NCBI GenBank assembly: GCA_024330265.1
Contig: JANDLT010000027.1
Coordinates: forward strand, 1-62,602
Reading direction: 5' to 3'
From: Pyrinomonadaceae bacterium MAG19_C2-C3
GTDB lineage: Bacteria; Acidobacteriota; Blastocatellia; Pyrinomonadales; Pyrinomonadaceae
Length of the DNA stretch: 62,602 bases
Shown: positions 34,295 to 43,438 of the stretch, piece after piece
Position numbering within the stretch: the first letter of the stretch is position 1
Layout of the letters: every line of letters begins with the position of its first letter
Made by a program: the position numbers and the translations under genes
The notes under the pieces: generated by a model
What the model was told of the DNA's origin: nothing
Databases searched by the model: none
Seen by the model: only the letters and a program-made list of their open reading frames with translations

Positions 34295-36892
34295 ATGCAT
34301 CTCCCTTGCGTTTCTCGCACTTTGGCACGAACGATGTCGTGTTCACTCGCATTTTCACTTGCCGCCGGAATCATCATCGGTGACCGTCGCGGCAATGCTC
34401 AAACTGTTCAAAATTCCAATTCTTCCATCACCGTCAACTTGCCCTTGCTCTCCCGCTTCGGCAGCGAACTGACCAGAGACACGCTCGACGCTTCGATTGA
34501 TTTCTCTCTTGCCCACGAAGCCACACTGACCCGCGCCCTCAAAGTTCTCGCCGGAAAAGCCAAAAATAATCCTGTTTTGATTGGCACGGACGCGGACGAA
34601 AACAACCTCGTCGTCGGTGCGTTATTGCAACGCCTCACAGCTGAAGACGCTCCGCGCGCTCTGCGTCGTGCGCGCCTGTTCCGCATCAACGGCGGCTTAC
34701 TCGAAGCGGGGACGGAAACCTCCGCGCAAGTCACCGAACGCTTTCAATCACTGTTAAGCGAAGCCGCCACGCAACCCGACAAAATCGTTCTGGTGTTCGA
34801 CAATCTCGAAGCCGTTCTTAAATCCGAAACGCTCGGAGCATCGCTTAGTGCGGCACTCGTGCGCGGTGATGTGCGCTGCATCGGCGCGGCAAGTTCGGAA
34901 GCTTACCGCGAAAGCATCGCCGTCAATCGAACGCTCTCACCGCTTTTCCAACAAGTCTTAATCGGACAAGCGGGCGACGAAGCGACGACCAAAGAAGCGG
35001 CGGAAGCGGCACGTTCGCGCGCCGGATTCGCGGGCGATAAAGTCTCTGCCGACTTGCGCGCGATGATGAACAACGCGGGGACAACGAATGACGAGCGCGT
35101 GAGCGTCATCCTTCAGGCATCGGACATCAAGAGCAGTGCGCTCGGTGAAACGCTGAAGAACAAAGGCATCATCATAGGCGATTATCATCAGGAACTCGGA
35201 GCGGTTTCGTTGCACGTTCCCGTCTCCGCCCTCGAAGCCATAGCCGCTTCAAACAGCGTCCAACAACTTTCGCTTGACCGCCCGATGCGCGCCTTCGGTC
35301 ACGTCACACAGACGACAGGAACGGACGCGATTCGCGCCGAACTCGGACCGCAATCCGATGTAGCGATTGACGGCACAGGCGTCCGCATCGCGGTGATTGA
35401 CTCCGGGATTGACGTTGAACATCAAGCGTTCGCCCGCCCCGACGGTACATCGCGCGTCGTTTTCAGCAAAGATTTTACGGGCGAGAATCGCACCGATGAT
35501 GCGTTCGGACACGGCACGCACGTCGCCTCTATCGCCGCCGGTGCGGAAACAGGCATCGCACCGGGAGCGGAAATCGTCAACCTCCGCGCACTCGGCGCGC
35601 ACGGCGAAGGCACAACCAAATCGCTTCTCGCCTCGCTTGATTGGGTCAAGGCAAACCACAAGGCTTACAACATTCGCGTCGTCAATCTCAGTCTCGGCGG
35701 ACGCGCGATTGAATCTTATCGAAACGACCCTGTATGCCGCGCCGTGCGAAGACTTTCAAACGTCGGCATCGTCGTCGCGGCGGCTTCCGGCAACGAAGGC
35801 AAAACGGCGACCCACGCGAAGATTTACGGTCTTATTCACGCACCCGGCAACGAACCGTCGGCAATCACGGTCGGGGCGGCGAACACTTTTCAGACCGACG
35901 GACGCGAAGATGACGGCGTAACCTCGTACAGTTCACGCGGTCCGACGCGCTCTTTCTACACGAAGAACGGCGTGCGCCAATTCGACAACTTGTACAAACC
36001 CGATTTGGTCGCGCCCGGCAACAAGCTTGTCTATGCCGAAGCCGACGGCAATCAGTTTGTCACGGAACACCCGGAACTCCACGCGGCGGGCAACACGGAA
36101 AACACCCGCACGATGACGATGAGCGGCACGTCAATGGCGACGCCTGTCGTCGCTGGCACGGCAGCCTTGATGCTGCAAGTCAACCCGTCACTCTCACCGA
36201 ATTTGACGAAAGCGTTCCTCACCTATTCAGCCCAACGCTTAGCAGTCGCCAATGTACTTGAGCAAGGCGCGGGCGAACTCAACACGGACGGCGCGGTACG
36301 CCTCGCCGCCGCCGCCCGCCACGATTTATCGAACAAGACCGTTATCGGCTCGCCTTTATTCCTCAACGGCACGCCGAACTTCGCCACCACCATCGCCTAC
36401 CAACCCTTCGCATGGTCAAAACAAATCACCTTCAGCAAGCGTTACACCACCGGCAACTCATTACTTAGCCGCTACGGTCTAGCCTACGCTTTCGGTGTCA
36501 CGATTGCTGACGGCATCACGATGGCGGATGGCATCACCATGGCTGACGGCATCACCATGGCTGACGGCGTGTTGCTTGCCGACGGCATCACCATGGCGGA
36601 TGGTGTTCTGCTCGCAGACGGCATTACGATGGCTGACGGCATCACCATGGCTGACGGAATTACAATGGCTGACGGCATCACCATGGCGGATGGTGTACTT
36701 CTTGCCGATGGAATCACCATGGCTGACGGCATTACGATGGCTGACGGCATCACCATGGCGGATGGTGTTCTGCTCGCAGACGGCATTACGATGGCTGACG
36801 GCATCACCATGGCTGACGGAATTACAATGGCTGACGGCATCACCATGGCGGACGGCATCACCATGGCTGACAATTTCCTCTTTGGCGATTAA
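34295..36892 (+). CDS. Secreted subtilase with pseudo-ClpB domain and hexapeptide tail
   Basis: Signal peptide (SCSLAFSLAAGIIIG, cut near GNAQ). Residues about 65-260 follow the ClpA/ClpB AAA-1 pattern: AKNNPVLIG, then VRCIGAASSEAYRESIAVNR and LSPLFQQVLIGQ, as in ClpB's LRCIGATTLDEYR and ERRFQPVLV. The Walker A lysine (here GTDADENN) and Walker B DE (VLVFDNLE) are lost. A short inhibitor-I9-like segment (about 270-330) comes next. The S8 protease domain has an intact triad: IAVIDSGID, GHGTHVASI and SGTSMATPVVAG. The end is twenty hexapeptides, ADGITM or ADGVLL, then ADNFLFGD. It is probably an exported serine protease; what the dead AAA module binds is unknown. Start is the ATG at 34295; the frame also has GTG at 34229. 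Confidence 0.9.
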   Translation: MHLPCVSRTLARTMSCSLAFSLAAGIIIGDRRGNAQTVQNSNSSITVNLPLLSRFGSELTRDTLDASIDFSLAHEATLTRALKVLAGKAKNNPVLIGTDADENNLVVGALLQRLTAEDAPRALRRARLFRINGGLLEAGTETSAQVTERFQSLLSEAATQPDKIVLVFDNLEAVLKSETLGASLSAALVRGDVRCIGAASSEAYRESIAVNRTLSPLFQQVLIGQAGDEATTKEAAEAARSRAGFAGDKVSADLRAMMNNAGTTNDERVSVILQASDIKSSALGETLKNKGIIIGDYHQELGAVSLHVPVSALEAIAASNSVQQLSLDRPMRAFGHVTQTTGTDAIRAELGPQSDVAIDGTGVRIAVIDSGIDVEHQAFARPDGTSRVVFSKDFTGENRTDDAFGHGTHVASIAAGAETGIAPGAEIVNLRALGAHGEGTTKSLLASLDWVKANHKAYNIRVVNLSLGGRAIESYRNDPVCRAVRRLSNVGIVVAAASGNEGKTATHAKIYGLIHAPGNEPSAITVGAANTFQTDGREDDGVTSYSSRGPTRSFYTKNGVRQFDNLYKPDLVAPGNKLVYAEADGNQFVTEHPELHAAGNTENTRTMTMSGTSMATPVVAGTAALMLQVNPSLSPNLTKAFLTYSAQRLAVANVLEQGAGELNTDGAVRLAAAARHDLSNKTVIGSPLFLNGTPNFATTIAYQPFAWSKQITFSKRYTTGNSLLSRYGLAYAFGVTIADGITMADGITMADGITMADGVLLADGITMADGVLLADGITMADGITMADGITMADGITMADGVLLADGITMADGITMADGITMADGVLLADGITMADGITMADGITMADGITMADGITMADNFLFGD
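36506..36865. repeat. 18-bp coding tandem repeat (20 units)
   Basis: Twenty in-frame 18-bp units encode ADGITM (sixteen times) or ADGVLL (units 4, 6, 11 and 15). A higher-order period of nine units (162 bp) is visible: about 130 bp around 36588-36717 recur almost exactly 162 bp later. This suggests a recent internal duplication. Confidence 0.95.
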
Positions 36893-36946
36893 ATGTTGGA
36901 TTTGGTTTTCTGTGTAAAGTAGTAGTGGAGTCTGGTTTATGCTTGA

Positions 36947-36986
36947 AAGGCTAAGAGAAGATAGCTATCTTCTCTTAGCCTTTTTT
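36947..36986 (+). terminator. Rho-independent terminator
   Basis: The perfect stem AAGGCTAAGAGAAGATAG with complement CTATCTTCTCTTAGCCTT is followed by TTTT. It ends the subtilase transcript before the histidine kinase gene. Confidence 0.92.
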
Positions 36987-37045
36987 GATATACCTAAATG
37001 TTAGTGCCTGTTCTTATAACCCCGCGCACCTCTAAGTTGCTATCC

Positions 37046-39034
37046 ATGAACAAACAACGTTTTACTAAACCTTCGGTATTTTTTATCTGTCTGTGTGGTA
37101 TCAGTGTGTGTGCTTATGCCATATACACAGCATCGCTTTCGCAGTTTGATTTCAGATTTGTTTTTCTCGCGCTCGTAACATTGCTTCTCGCCTCTCGTAT
37201 CACTGTGTCAATTCCCTTTGCGAAGGGACAAGTTACCGCATCTGAAACTTTTATCTTTCTTACGATGTTGCTTTGTGGTGGTGAGGCGGCGATATTGCTG
37301 GCGGCAGCGGAAGGTGCGGTTTCGTCACTTCCATATGCAAAGAAGCGTTTGACGGTTGTTTTCAACGGCTCGGTACTTGCCATTTCAACATTTCTTAGCG
37401 TTTGGACATTGCGTATGCTTTTCGGCTCGCCCGAAGGCTTAGTTCAAAGCAGTTCATCATATTACTTTATCGCTGGCATATATGTCATCGCCTTTGTACA
37501 GTTCGCAGCAAATTCCGGCATCATCGCAACAATCATCGCTATCAGAATTGAGGAGCAGGTCTGGAAAACGTGGAGTCAACATTTCCTTTGGACGGCATTC
37601 GCCTATTTCGCCAGTGCTTCGGCGGCGGCAATCACCGCGAAACTCGCCGTCACTTTTGGCTTCCACATAACTATTCTTACGCTCCCCATCGTCGCGGTTG
37701 TTTATTTTTCCTATCAGATTTACCGTAAACACGTTGAATCGTCCGCTGCGAGTACCGAGAAGGATAAGCGGCATATCGCGGAACTTAGTGAACATATTCT
37801 TGAGCAGGAGCGGTTGCGTGAGCAGTTGGTGCAAGCCGAAAAGTTGTCGGCTCTCGGTGAATTGGCTTCCGGTGTCGCGCATAATTTCAACAACACGCTC
37901 GCCGGGATTCTCGGACGCGCGCAACTATCTTCGCGCGATGAATCTCTTTCCGATGAGATGCGGCGCAGTCTGGAAATCATCATTCAGACCGCGACCGATG
38001 GGGCGAATACCGTGCGCCGCATACAGAATCTGGCACGCAAAGGCGGCGACCACAATTTTCAGTTGGTGGCGGTTGATCAAATTCTGATGGATGTCGGTGA
38101 AGTCACGCGCCCGCGTTGGAAAGACCGCGCCGAAGCCTCGAACATTCACATCAATTTGACGCTCGAAATTGATTCCAAAGCTCTGGTGATGGGCGATGCC
38201 GGAGAACTGCGCGAGGTACTCGTCAACATGATTTTCAATGCCGTTGACGCGATGCCTGACGGCGGACGCCTGACTCTGGCGACACGCGAGTTTGACGGTA
38301 AAGTCGAAATCTCGATTAGCGATACCGGGACGGGGATGAGCGATGAAGTGCGTTCGCGCGTCTTCGACCCGTTTTATACGACCAAAGGAACTGCCGGAAT
38401 GGGTCTCGGTCTCGCCGTCAGCTACGGCATCATCAATCGTCACGGCGGCACGATTATCGTCGCCTCCGAACCCGGACACGGAACGACGTTTCGCATCACG
38501 CTTCCCCGCTACGTTCCGAACTCCGCCGCTCATGCTTCCGAAAGTCTTAATAAAAAACCCGCCCGCCCGCGTCCCGCAGCATTCCCTATCGCCGAACCGA
38601 CCGCCAAGCCGCGCATTCTCGTCGTCGAAGACGAAGCCCACATCGTGGATATTTTGCGCGAAGTTCTCGAAGGCGAAGGTTGCGAAGTCGTGACGTGCGC
38701 GAACGGCACAGAGGCGACGGGGATTTTCGACGCGGGAAACTTCGACGCCGTTTTTACCGATGTCGGGCTGCCCGGTCTCAACGGTTGGGAAGTCGCGCGT
38801 CACATCCGTACACACGATGAACACGTTATGCTCGCCGTGATTACCGGCTGGGGTGACGCCGTGAGCATCGGACAACAAAGAACCGCGAAGGTCAATCACA
38901 TCATCGCCAAGCCGTTTGAAATCACCGCGATTGTTGAATTAGCCCGCGAGATTTTCCAGCATCGCACCGTCCCCGACATCACTCCGGGTACGCTTCTCGA
39001 CACCAACACACAGCATTCCAATTTGATAAATTGA
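37046..39034 (+). CDS. Hybrid histidine kinase with C-terminal receiver
   Basis: About eight TM helices (about residues 10-225) form an integral sensor, followed by a coiled coil (EHILEQERLREQLVQAEKL) and a HisKA domain whose phosphorylated His is in SGVAHNFNNTLAG. The HATPase domain has N box VNMIFNAVDAMPDGG, DTGTGM and GMGLGLAVSYGI. A C-terminal receiver (about 530-650) has its Asp in VFTDVGLPG. The HNFNN form of the H box is common in NtrB-like kinases. A self-contained phosphorelay of this kind normally passes phosphate to a separate HPt or regulator, and none is adjacent. The start is at 37046 (MNKQRF) rather than the first ATG at 36998, which lies close to the preceding terminator. Confidence 0.92.
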   Translation: MNKQRFTKPSVFFICLCGISVCAYAIYTASLSQFDFRFVFLALVTLLLASRITVSIPFAKGQVTASETFIFLTMLLCGGEAAILLAAAEGAVSSLPYAKKRLTVVFNGSVLAISTFLSVWTLRMLFGSPEGLVQSSSSYYFIAGIYVIAFVQFAANSGIIATIIAIRIEEQVWKTWSQHFLWTAFAYFASASAAAITAKLAVTFGFHITILTLPIVAVVYFSYQIYRKHVESSAASTEKDKRHIAELSEHILEQERLREQLVQAEKLSALGELASGVAHNFNNTLAGILGRAQLSSRDESLSDEMRRSLEIIIQTATDGANTVRRIQNLARKGGDHNFQLVAVDQILMDVGEVTRPRWKDRAEASNIHINLTLEIDSKALVMGDAGELREVLVNMIFNAVDAMPDGGRLTLATREFDGKVEISISDTGTGMSDEVRSRVFDPFYTTKGTAGMGLGLAVSYGIINRHGGTIIVASEPGHGTTFRITLPRYVPNSAAHASESLNKKPARPRPAAFPIAEPTAKPRILVVEDEAHIVDILREVLEGEGCEVVTCANGTEATGIFDAGNFDAVFTDVGLPGLNGWEVARHIRTHDEHVMLAVITGWGDAVSIGQQRTAKVNHIIAKPFEITAIVELAREIFQHRTVPDITPGTLLDTNTQHSNLIN

Positions 39035-39052
39035 TTTGCGGTTGGAGTATTT

Positions 39053-39211
39053 TGCGGCTCTGCCGCCTGATGTGCGGTGAGTCTATGACTCACCGGAAGG
39101 CGTCCGGTTATTTCTGGGGCTACGCCCCTCACAGGGGCGTAGCCCCGATTAGCAAGAGCCGGCGCGGACGGAAGGGCACAGCCCTTCCGCACATCAAGCG
39201 GCAGAGCCGCA
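39053..39211. repeat. Terminal-inverted-repeat element, family A copy 2
   Basis: The left end TGCGGCTCTGCCGCCTGATG (39053) and right end CATCAAGCGGCAGAGCCGCA (to 39211) are inverted copies. Inner hairpins are GGTGAGTCTATGACTCACC and GGGGCTACGCCCC. The outer CTCACCTTACGC part found in other copies is not clear here, so this copy is shorter. Confidence 0.78.
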
Positions 39212-39304
39212 GACGAATCGGCACTTTTGCCAGAGGTCAGGTGGTTTGATTCGTTGTGATTGTGTCGTTTCGTGGAGAAACTTTGTCTTACACCGCGCCT
39301 GACG

Positions 39305-40267
39305 TTACTTTGTACTCCAAAAAATAGGCTCACCCGGTTTCATCGCACGTTCGACGGCGAGGGCAACGAATCCCATCGTGTATCGCGCGTTGACTTCCAA
39401 CAAAGGGTGCAAGCCGCCCGCGTGTTCGAGCGCGTCAACGCCCGCCGCGCCCGTGTACCCTTCGGCGTAGAGACGTTTGCCGACGATGCGCGCGATGGCT
39501 TCGAGTTCCTCTTTTCGATTCGCGGGAAGCGGGCGACCGAGCATGTAACCCTTGCCTGTTCCCGCACCGTTGGTCTGTAAATCGCTGACGCCGAAAAATT
39601 CTATCTCGCCGTCAGGCAAGACCTCGAACGTCATGCCGTATTCACGTTTGACATCAAGCCAAGTTTGGAAAATCAGCGTTTGACCGGCGGCGAGACGCCG
39701 CCGAACCCACGTCTCCTGCGCTCCTGAAAGTTCGCCGCCACGACCGAGAACGCGCCCGCGCGCCGCGAAACCGAACGGGTCTTTGATAACCCATTTGTCG
39801 TTTGGTTGCGGACACGCTCGCCTCACTGCGGCTTGCAGTTCATCGAAGCTTGCGCTCGCGCATGAATGCGGCATGAGGCTTCCGAGTTCATGTTCGAGTT
39901 TGTGACTCCACAGTTTCGAGTTGACGCGACGCACGACATCGGGGGCGACCGGGTTCATGCGCGCACCCATCATTTCGCCCAACTTGATGACGCGCGGCGT
40001 CCATCCCCACGGCGTGAACTCGCGCGAAAACCGGTTTGTGTGATGTTCCGTCAACAAGAGTTCAACATCGCGGCGGCGCGCTTCGTCGCGTAAATCGGCG
40101 GACGGTTTTTCATCAAGCAAAAGCGCGTCGCCCGGACGTGACAGCCAGAGCAGATGTGCGGCGAGGCGGCGGTTGATTGCCGCAAACGACGCGCTCTGTT
40201 GGTAGTCGCCGCTTGTATCCGCCAACTCCATCTCGAAATCGGCGTTCATGTACCAGAGTTTTGACAT
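39305..40267 (-). CDS. ATP-grasp protein
   Basis: A 320-residue soluble protein with an ATP-grasp layout. The N-terminal part (about 1-110) is a preATP-grasp-like domain. WVIKDPFGFAARGRVLG holds the nucleotide-binding Lys and loop. Later come LIFQTWLDVKREYGMTF and, near the C-terminus, DALEHAGGLHPLLEVNARYTMGF, whose ExN provides metal ligands. Enzymes of this class form peptide-like bonds via acyl phosphates. The substrates are unknown and no pathway partners are adjacent. The gene lies alone between two family A repeat elements. Confidence 0.8.
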   Translation of the reverse strand: MSKLWYMNADFEMELADTSGDYQQSASFAAINRRLAAHLLWLSRPGDALLLDEKPSADLRDEARRRDVELLLTEHHTNRFSREFTPWGWTPRVIKLGEMMGARMNPVAPDVVRRVNSKLWSHKLEHELGSLMPHSCASASFDELQAAVRRACPQPNDKWVIKDPFGFAARGRVLGRGGELSGAQETWVRRRLAAGQTLIFQTWLDVKREYGMTFEVLPDGEIEFFGVSDLQTNGAGTGKGYMLGRPLPANRKEELEAIARIVGKRLYAEGYTGAAGVDALEHAGGLHPLLEVNARYTMGFVALAVERAMKPGEPIFWSTK

Positions 40268-40277
40268 TCCTGATTAA

Positions 40278-40477
40278 CTCACCTTACGCGATGGAGCGGC
40301 TGTGCCGCCTGATGTGCGGAAAGGCTCTCGCCTTTCCGTCCGGTGTGAAATAAATGTCGCGGCTATGCCGCCCGTTCGAGGCGCAGCCTCAAAGATGAGA
40401 AATCATTATCGGTGCGGCACAGCCCCACCGCACATCAGGCGGCACAGCCGCAAAACTTCGTCACTGCGTAAGGTGAG
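40278..40477. repeat. Terminal-inverted-repeat element, family A copy 3
   Basis: The most complete copy: CTCACCTTACGC plus GCGGCTGTGCCGCCTGATG at the left and the full complement CATCAGGCGGCACAGCCGC...GCGTAAGGTGAG at the right, giving arms of about 45-50 bp. Inner hairpins include GGAAAGGCTCTCGCCTTTCC and GAGGCGCAGCCTC. It lies between the ATP-grasp gene and the sigma factor leader. Confidence 0.82.
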
Positions 40478-40532
40478 TGATTAAAACTTAACTCGTTCTG
40501 TCACGTATTCAACATCGTACTTAACGTGAGCC

Positions 40533-40633
40533 TTGATGATTCGTGACATCGCCACCACGAATGAAAAAGAGGGACGAGCCTTCGGTGTCACTGTTTTTAC
40601 TAACCACCGAACTACTGACCACTGACCACTTTC
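40533..40633. repeat. 100-bp dispersed repeat, copy 1 (inverted to 46366-46465)
   Basis: This stretch contains CACCACGAATGAAAAAGAG, CGGTGTCACTGTTTTTACT and a TGACCAC heptamer end. It matches the reverse complement of 46366-46465 over about 95 bp with roughly 80% identity by eye. The rest of the gap to 40850 is the sigma factor leader; no clear promoter box was chosen. Confidence 0.7.
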
Positions 40634-40850
40634 TCACAAGAGTTCGACGCGCGGGTTGGTGTTTTCGGTTGAATAGGCTTAACATTACCAACTTTTCTCT
40701 GCACGGGCTGTGACCTTTTGAACCATAAACAACATCTAACGTCTTGAATTTGACTAAATCCGGTTGGATTGTGATGTGGATTGATGAGCATTCCTCGTAC
40801 CGAGTTCCGACTAGAACGACTTTACAGCTTGCAAAGGTTTTGATTGAGAG

Positions 40851-42593
40851 ATGAACATAAACGACGTGTATGACGAAGAAGAAAGCGGACTGAAGCTTTT
40901 AGTTCCGGAACATGAAGAGGAAAACGGCTATATTCCGGCGGACGTTTTGAGCGCGGTTTCCGAGAGAGCGTCAATCTCCTCCGATGAAATTGATAATGTT
41001 CTTGACCGCATCAAAGACGCGACGAGCGTTGACGGTGAAGAAGAAAGCATAGACGAAGCGGCGTCCGTAACCGCGACCGATGCCGTTGTCCCTGAAGACG
41101 ATTTAGATTTATCGGCGGGCGAGATGGAACGCGGCAGCGACCCGATTCGCGTTTATCTGCGCGAGATGGGAACGACACCGCTCCTGACGCGTTCCAGCGA
41201 AGTCGCCATCGCGCAACGCATCGAACGCGGGCAGTTGAAGGCAAATAAAGCCGTCACACGCTCGCCCATCGGCGTCATGGAAATGCTTCGCATCGGTGAT
41301 GAACTCGAAGCCGGAACGCTCGGCATACGCGATGTCGTCGTCTTCGCCGACCAAGCCGAACAAGCCGAAGCACTCGAAGCCGATGAAAAGGCGGATGAGT
41401 ATTTGAAGTGGACGCTCGAAGGCGTCGGCAATATCCGCACCCAATTCAAGGCGGCTCTCAAACTTTACGAATCACTGCTTGCCGAACCCACGCCGAAGAA
41501 CACCCGTGCGGCAAACAAAATCCTCAAGTCGCGTCGCAAACTCGCGCGTCTGCGAATCGAAATCGCACGCGAAATCAAAAGCCTCAACCCCAAGGATTAC
41601 ACGCGCGGGCGTTTGATTGATTCGATTGCGAAAGTGCATCGTGAAGTCCGCACAGCAGAGCGTGAAGTGTCGCGCTACACCGACAAGCTGAAAGGCAGAA
41701 CGCTCAAACCCGAAACCGAAAAATCTCACAAACTACACATCACCAATGCTAAGCGCGCCCTTCGCAACATCGAAATTACGCATCACGTTTCGATTGCCGA
41801 ACTCAAACGTTCGCACCAGATGGTTGTTATCGGTGAAGCCGAAACCGGACAGGCGAAGCACGAACTGACGGAAGCGAACTTGCGCCTTGTCGTCTCCATC
41901 GCCAAGAAATATACCAATCGCGGTTTGCAGTTTCTAGACCTCATCCAAGAAGGCAACATCGGTTTGATGAAAGCCGTTGATAAGTTCGAGTGGCGGCGCG
42001 GTTATAAGTTTTCGACGTATGCGACGTGGTGGATTCGTCAGGCAATCACACGCGCGATTGCCGACCAAGCACGCACGATTCGCATCCCCGTCCATATGAT
42101 TGAAACGATCAATCGTTTGCGTTCGACTTCGCGCGCTCTCGTTCAAGAATTCGGGCGCGAACCGACGAACGACGAAATCGCCAACCGTATGGGCATCACC
42201 GCCTCGAAGGTGCGCCAGATTCTCAAGATGTCGCAAGAACCGATTTCACTTGAGACGCCCATCGGTGAAGATGCCGGTTCGTCCATCGGTGAGTTTATCG
42301 AAGACACGATGACGACGAACCCGGCGGATGCCGTCGTCGCCTTAAACTTACGACAAATCGCGGATGACGTTCTCGCCACGCTTTCGCCGCGCGAAGAAAA
42401 AGTCATCAAGCTTCGTTTCGGCTTGACCGGAACGGGCGAAGAACACACGTTGGAGCAAGTCGGGCAAAGCTTCGCCGTGACGCGCGAACGCATACGCCAA
42501 ATCGAAGCCAAAGCCCTTCGTAAATTGCGCCACCCGTCGCGCGCACGTTTGCTCAAAGAGTTTGTCGAATTGACGAATCAAACTCGTACCTGA
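40851..42593 (+). CDS. rpoD: RNA polymerase primary sigma factor (RpoD/SigA)
   Basis: A 580-residue group 1 sigma-70. The acidic N-terminal region (about 1-90) is followed by region 1.2 ([17 protein letters not shown]), a non-conserved stretch (about 150-330), region 2 with the RpoD box ([33 protein letters not shown] shown by its key parts [13 protein letters not shown] and [14 protein letters not shown]), region 3 and region 4 with the helix-turn-helix ([20 protein letters not shown]). It directs general transcription. It is preceded by a long leader with a dispersed repeat and followed by msrA 46 bp on. Confidence 0.97.
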   Translation: MNINDVYDEEESGLKLLVPEHEEENGYIPADVLSAVSERASISSDEIDNVLDRIKDATSVDGEEESIDEAASVTATDAVVPEDDLDLSAGEMERGSDPIRVYLREMGTTPLLTRSSEVAIAQRIERGQLKANKAVTRSPIGVMEMLRIGDELEAGTLGIRDVVVFADQAEQAEALEADEKADEYLKWTLEGVGNIRTQFKAALKLYESLLAEPTPKNTRAANKILKSRRKLARLRIEIAREIKSLNPKDYTRGRLIDSIAKVHREVRTAEREVSRYTDKLKGRTLKPETEKSHKLHITNAKRALRNIEITHHVSIAELKRSHQMVVIGEAETGQAKHELTEANLRLVVSIAKKYTNRGLQFLDLIQEGNIGLMKAVDKFEWRRGYKFSTYATWWIRQAITRAIADQARTIRIPVHMIETINRLRSTSRALVQEFGREPTNDEIANRMGITASKVRQILKMSQEPISLETPIGEDAGSSIGEFIEDTMTTNPADAVVALNLRQIADDVLATLSPREEKVIKLRFGLTGTGEEHTLEQVGQSFAVTRERIRQIEAKALRKLRHPSRARLLKEFVELTNQTRT

Positions 42594-42639
42594 AATTTTA
42601 TGGTCATCACCATTTTTTAAGTTAAAGGAACTCGTACTA

Positions 42640-43116
42640 ATGATTCAACAAGCCACATTCGGAGCGGGATGTTTCTGGGGCGTCGAAGTCGCCTTTGGTC
42701 AAACCGAAGGCGTCACCGAAACCGCCGTCGGATACATGGGCGGCGAAACTGCCAACCCGACATACAGAGAAGTTTGCACCGACACCACAGGTCACGCCGA
42801 AGTCGTCCACATCGTTTTTGACACCGAACGTCTTTCATATCAAGAGCTTCTCAACGTGTTTTTCGAGAACCATGACCCGACGCAATTAAACCGTCAGGGT
42901 CCCGATACGGGAACGCAGTATCGTTCAGCAATTTTTTATTACACGCCGGAACAGGAACAGATTGCCCGCCGGGCGATTGAAAAGCTTGAAAGCGAAGGAC
43001 GCTTCAAACGCCCTGTCGTCACGCAAATCGCGGCGGCGGCGACCTTCTATCGCGCCGAAGATTATCACCAGAAATACTTGGAGAAACGCGGGCTGGCGAG
43101 TTGTCACGTCAGCTAA
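42640..43116 (+). CDS. msrA: Peptide-methionine (S)-S-oxide reductase MsrA
   Basis: A repair enzyme that reduces methionine-S-sulfoxide in proteins. Its 158 residues fit the compact MsrA form. The catalytic motif GCFWG with Cys11 is present, followed by [49 protein letters not shown] and [13 protein letters not shown]. One C-terminal Cys (SCHVS) may act as the resolving cysteine. AAAGGA lies upstream at good spacing. It may be cotranscribed with the sigma factor gene. It has no fused MsrB domain. Confidence 0.97.
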   Translation: MIQQATFGAGCFWGVEVAFGQTEGVTETAVGYMGGETANPTYREVCTDTTGHAEVVHIVFDTERLSYQELLNVFFENHDPTQLNRQGPDTGTQYRSAIFYYTPEQEQIARRAIEKLESEGRFKRPVVTQIAAAATFYRAEDYHQKYLEKRGLASCHVS

Positions 43117-43140
43117 ACACCGAATCGAAAAATAAAAAGC

Positions 43141-43174
43141 TAAGGCGTAAAACTTCTTGTTTTACGCCTTATTC
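43141..43174 (+). terminator. Rho-independent terminator
   Basis: TAAGGCGTAAAAC, loop TTCTT, GTTTTACGCCTTA, then TTC. A perfect 12-13 bp stem lies 25 bp after the msrA stop. Confidence 0.8.
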
Positions 43175-43201
43175 AATGAGAGTTCGATGTAAGGATTTCA
43201 G

Positions 43202-43240
43202 CCTCGTAGAGGCGACACAGCCCATGGCGTAAGCCATGGG
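43202..43240. repeat. Small palindromes next to family D element
   Basis: CCTCGTAGAGG and CCCATGGC-GTAA-GCCATGGG are two short hairpins immediately before the family D element. They may belong to the same composite repeat. Confidence 0.5.
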
Positions 43241-43263
43241 TCAAGAACGTTGATTAGATTTGA

Positions 43264-43402
43264 AGCCCCGTGAGGGCAATGGCATTAAGTTAAGAAAATA
43301 ATCGCCCGTTTGGAGGCGGGCTATGTCCGCCGTCCCCGCGCACGGCGGGCGGAAGCCCACCTCTAAACAACCTTAACTTAATGCCATTGCCCTGACGGGG
43401 CT
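43264..43402. repeat. Terminal-inverted-repeat element, family D
   Basis: The ends are inverted 31-bp copies with one mismatch. The left starts AGCCCCGTGAGGGCAATGGC (43264) and the right ends in GCCATTGCCCTGACGGGGCT (43402). The inside holds CCGCCGTCCCCGCGCACGGCGG. The element is 139 bp with no open frame. Confidence 0.75.
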
Positions 43403-43438
43403 GAGAGCGAAAACATCTTACGTCGCGCCTCACGTCAC

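Noticed and set aside
36506..36865. Possible CRISPR array
   Set aside because: Units are contiguous 18-bp coding repeats without spacers, and no cas genes are present.
36484..36873. Minus-strand open frame of repeated MVMPSAI peptides
   Set aside because: It is the antisense shadow of the 18-bp coding repeats of the subtilase; the plus-strand frame has the protease domain in front.
37925..38899. Long minus-strand open frame of 324 codons
   Set aside because: It lies opposite the histidine kinase/receiver gene, has no recognisable domain and reflects codon bias of the real gene.
34000..39034. Toxin-antitoxin or phage-defence system around the AAA-subtilase gene
   Set aside because: The protein has a signal peptide and lost ATPase residues, and the neighbours are a secreted protein and a kinase behind a terminator, so a cytoplasmic defence role is not supported.
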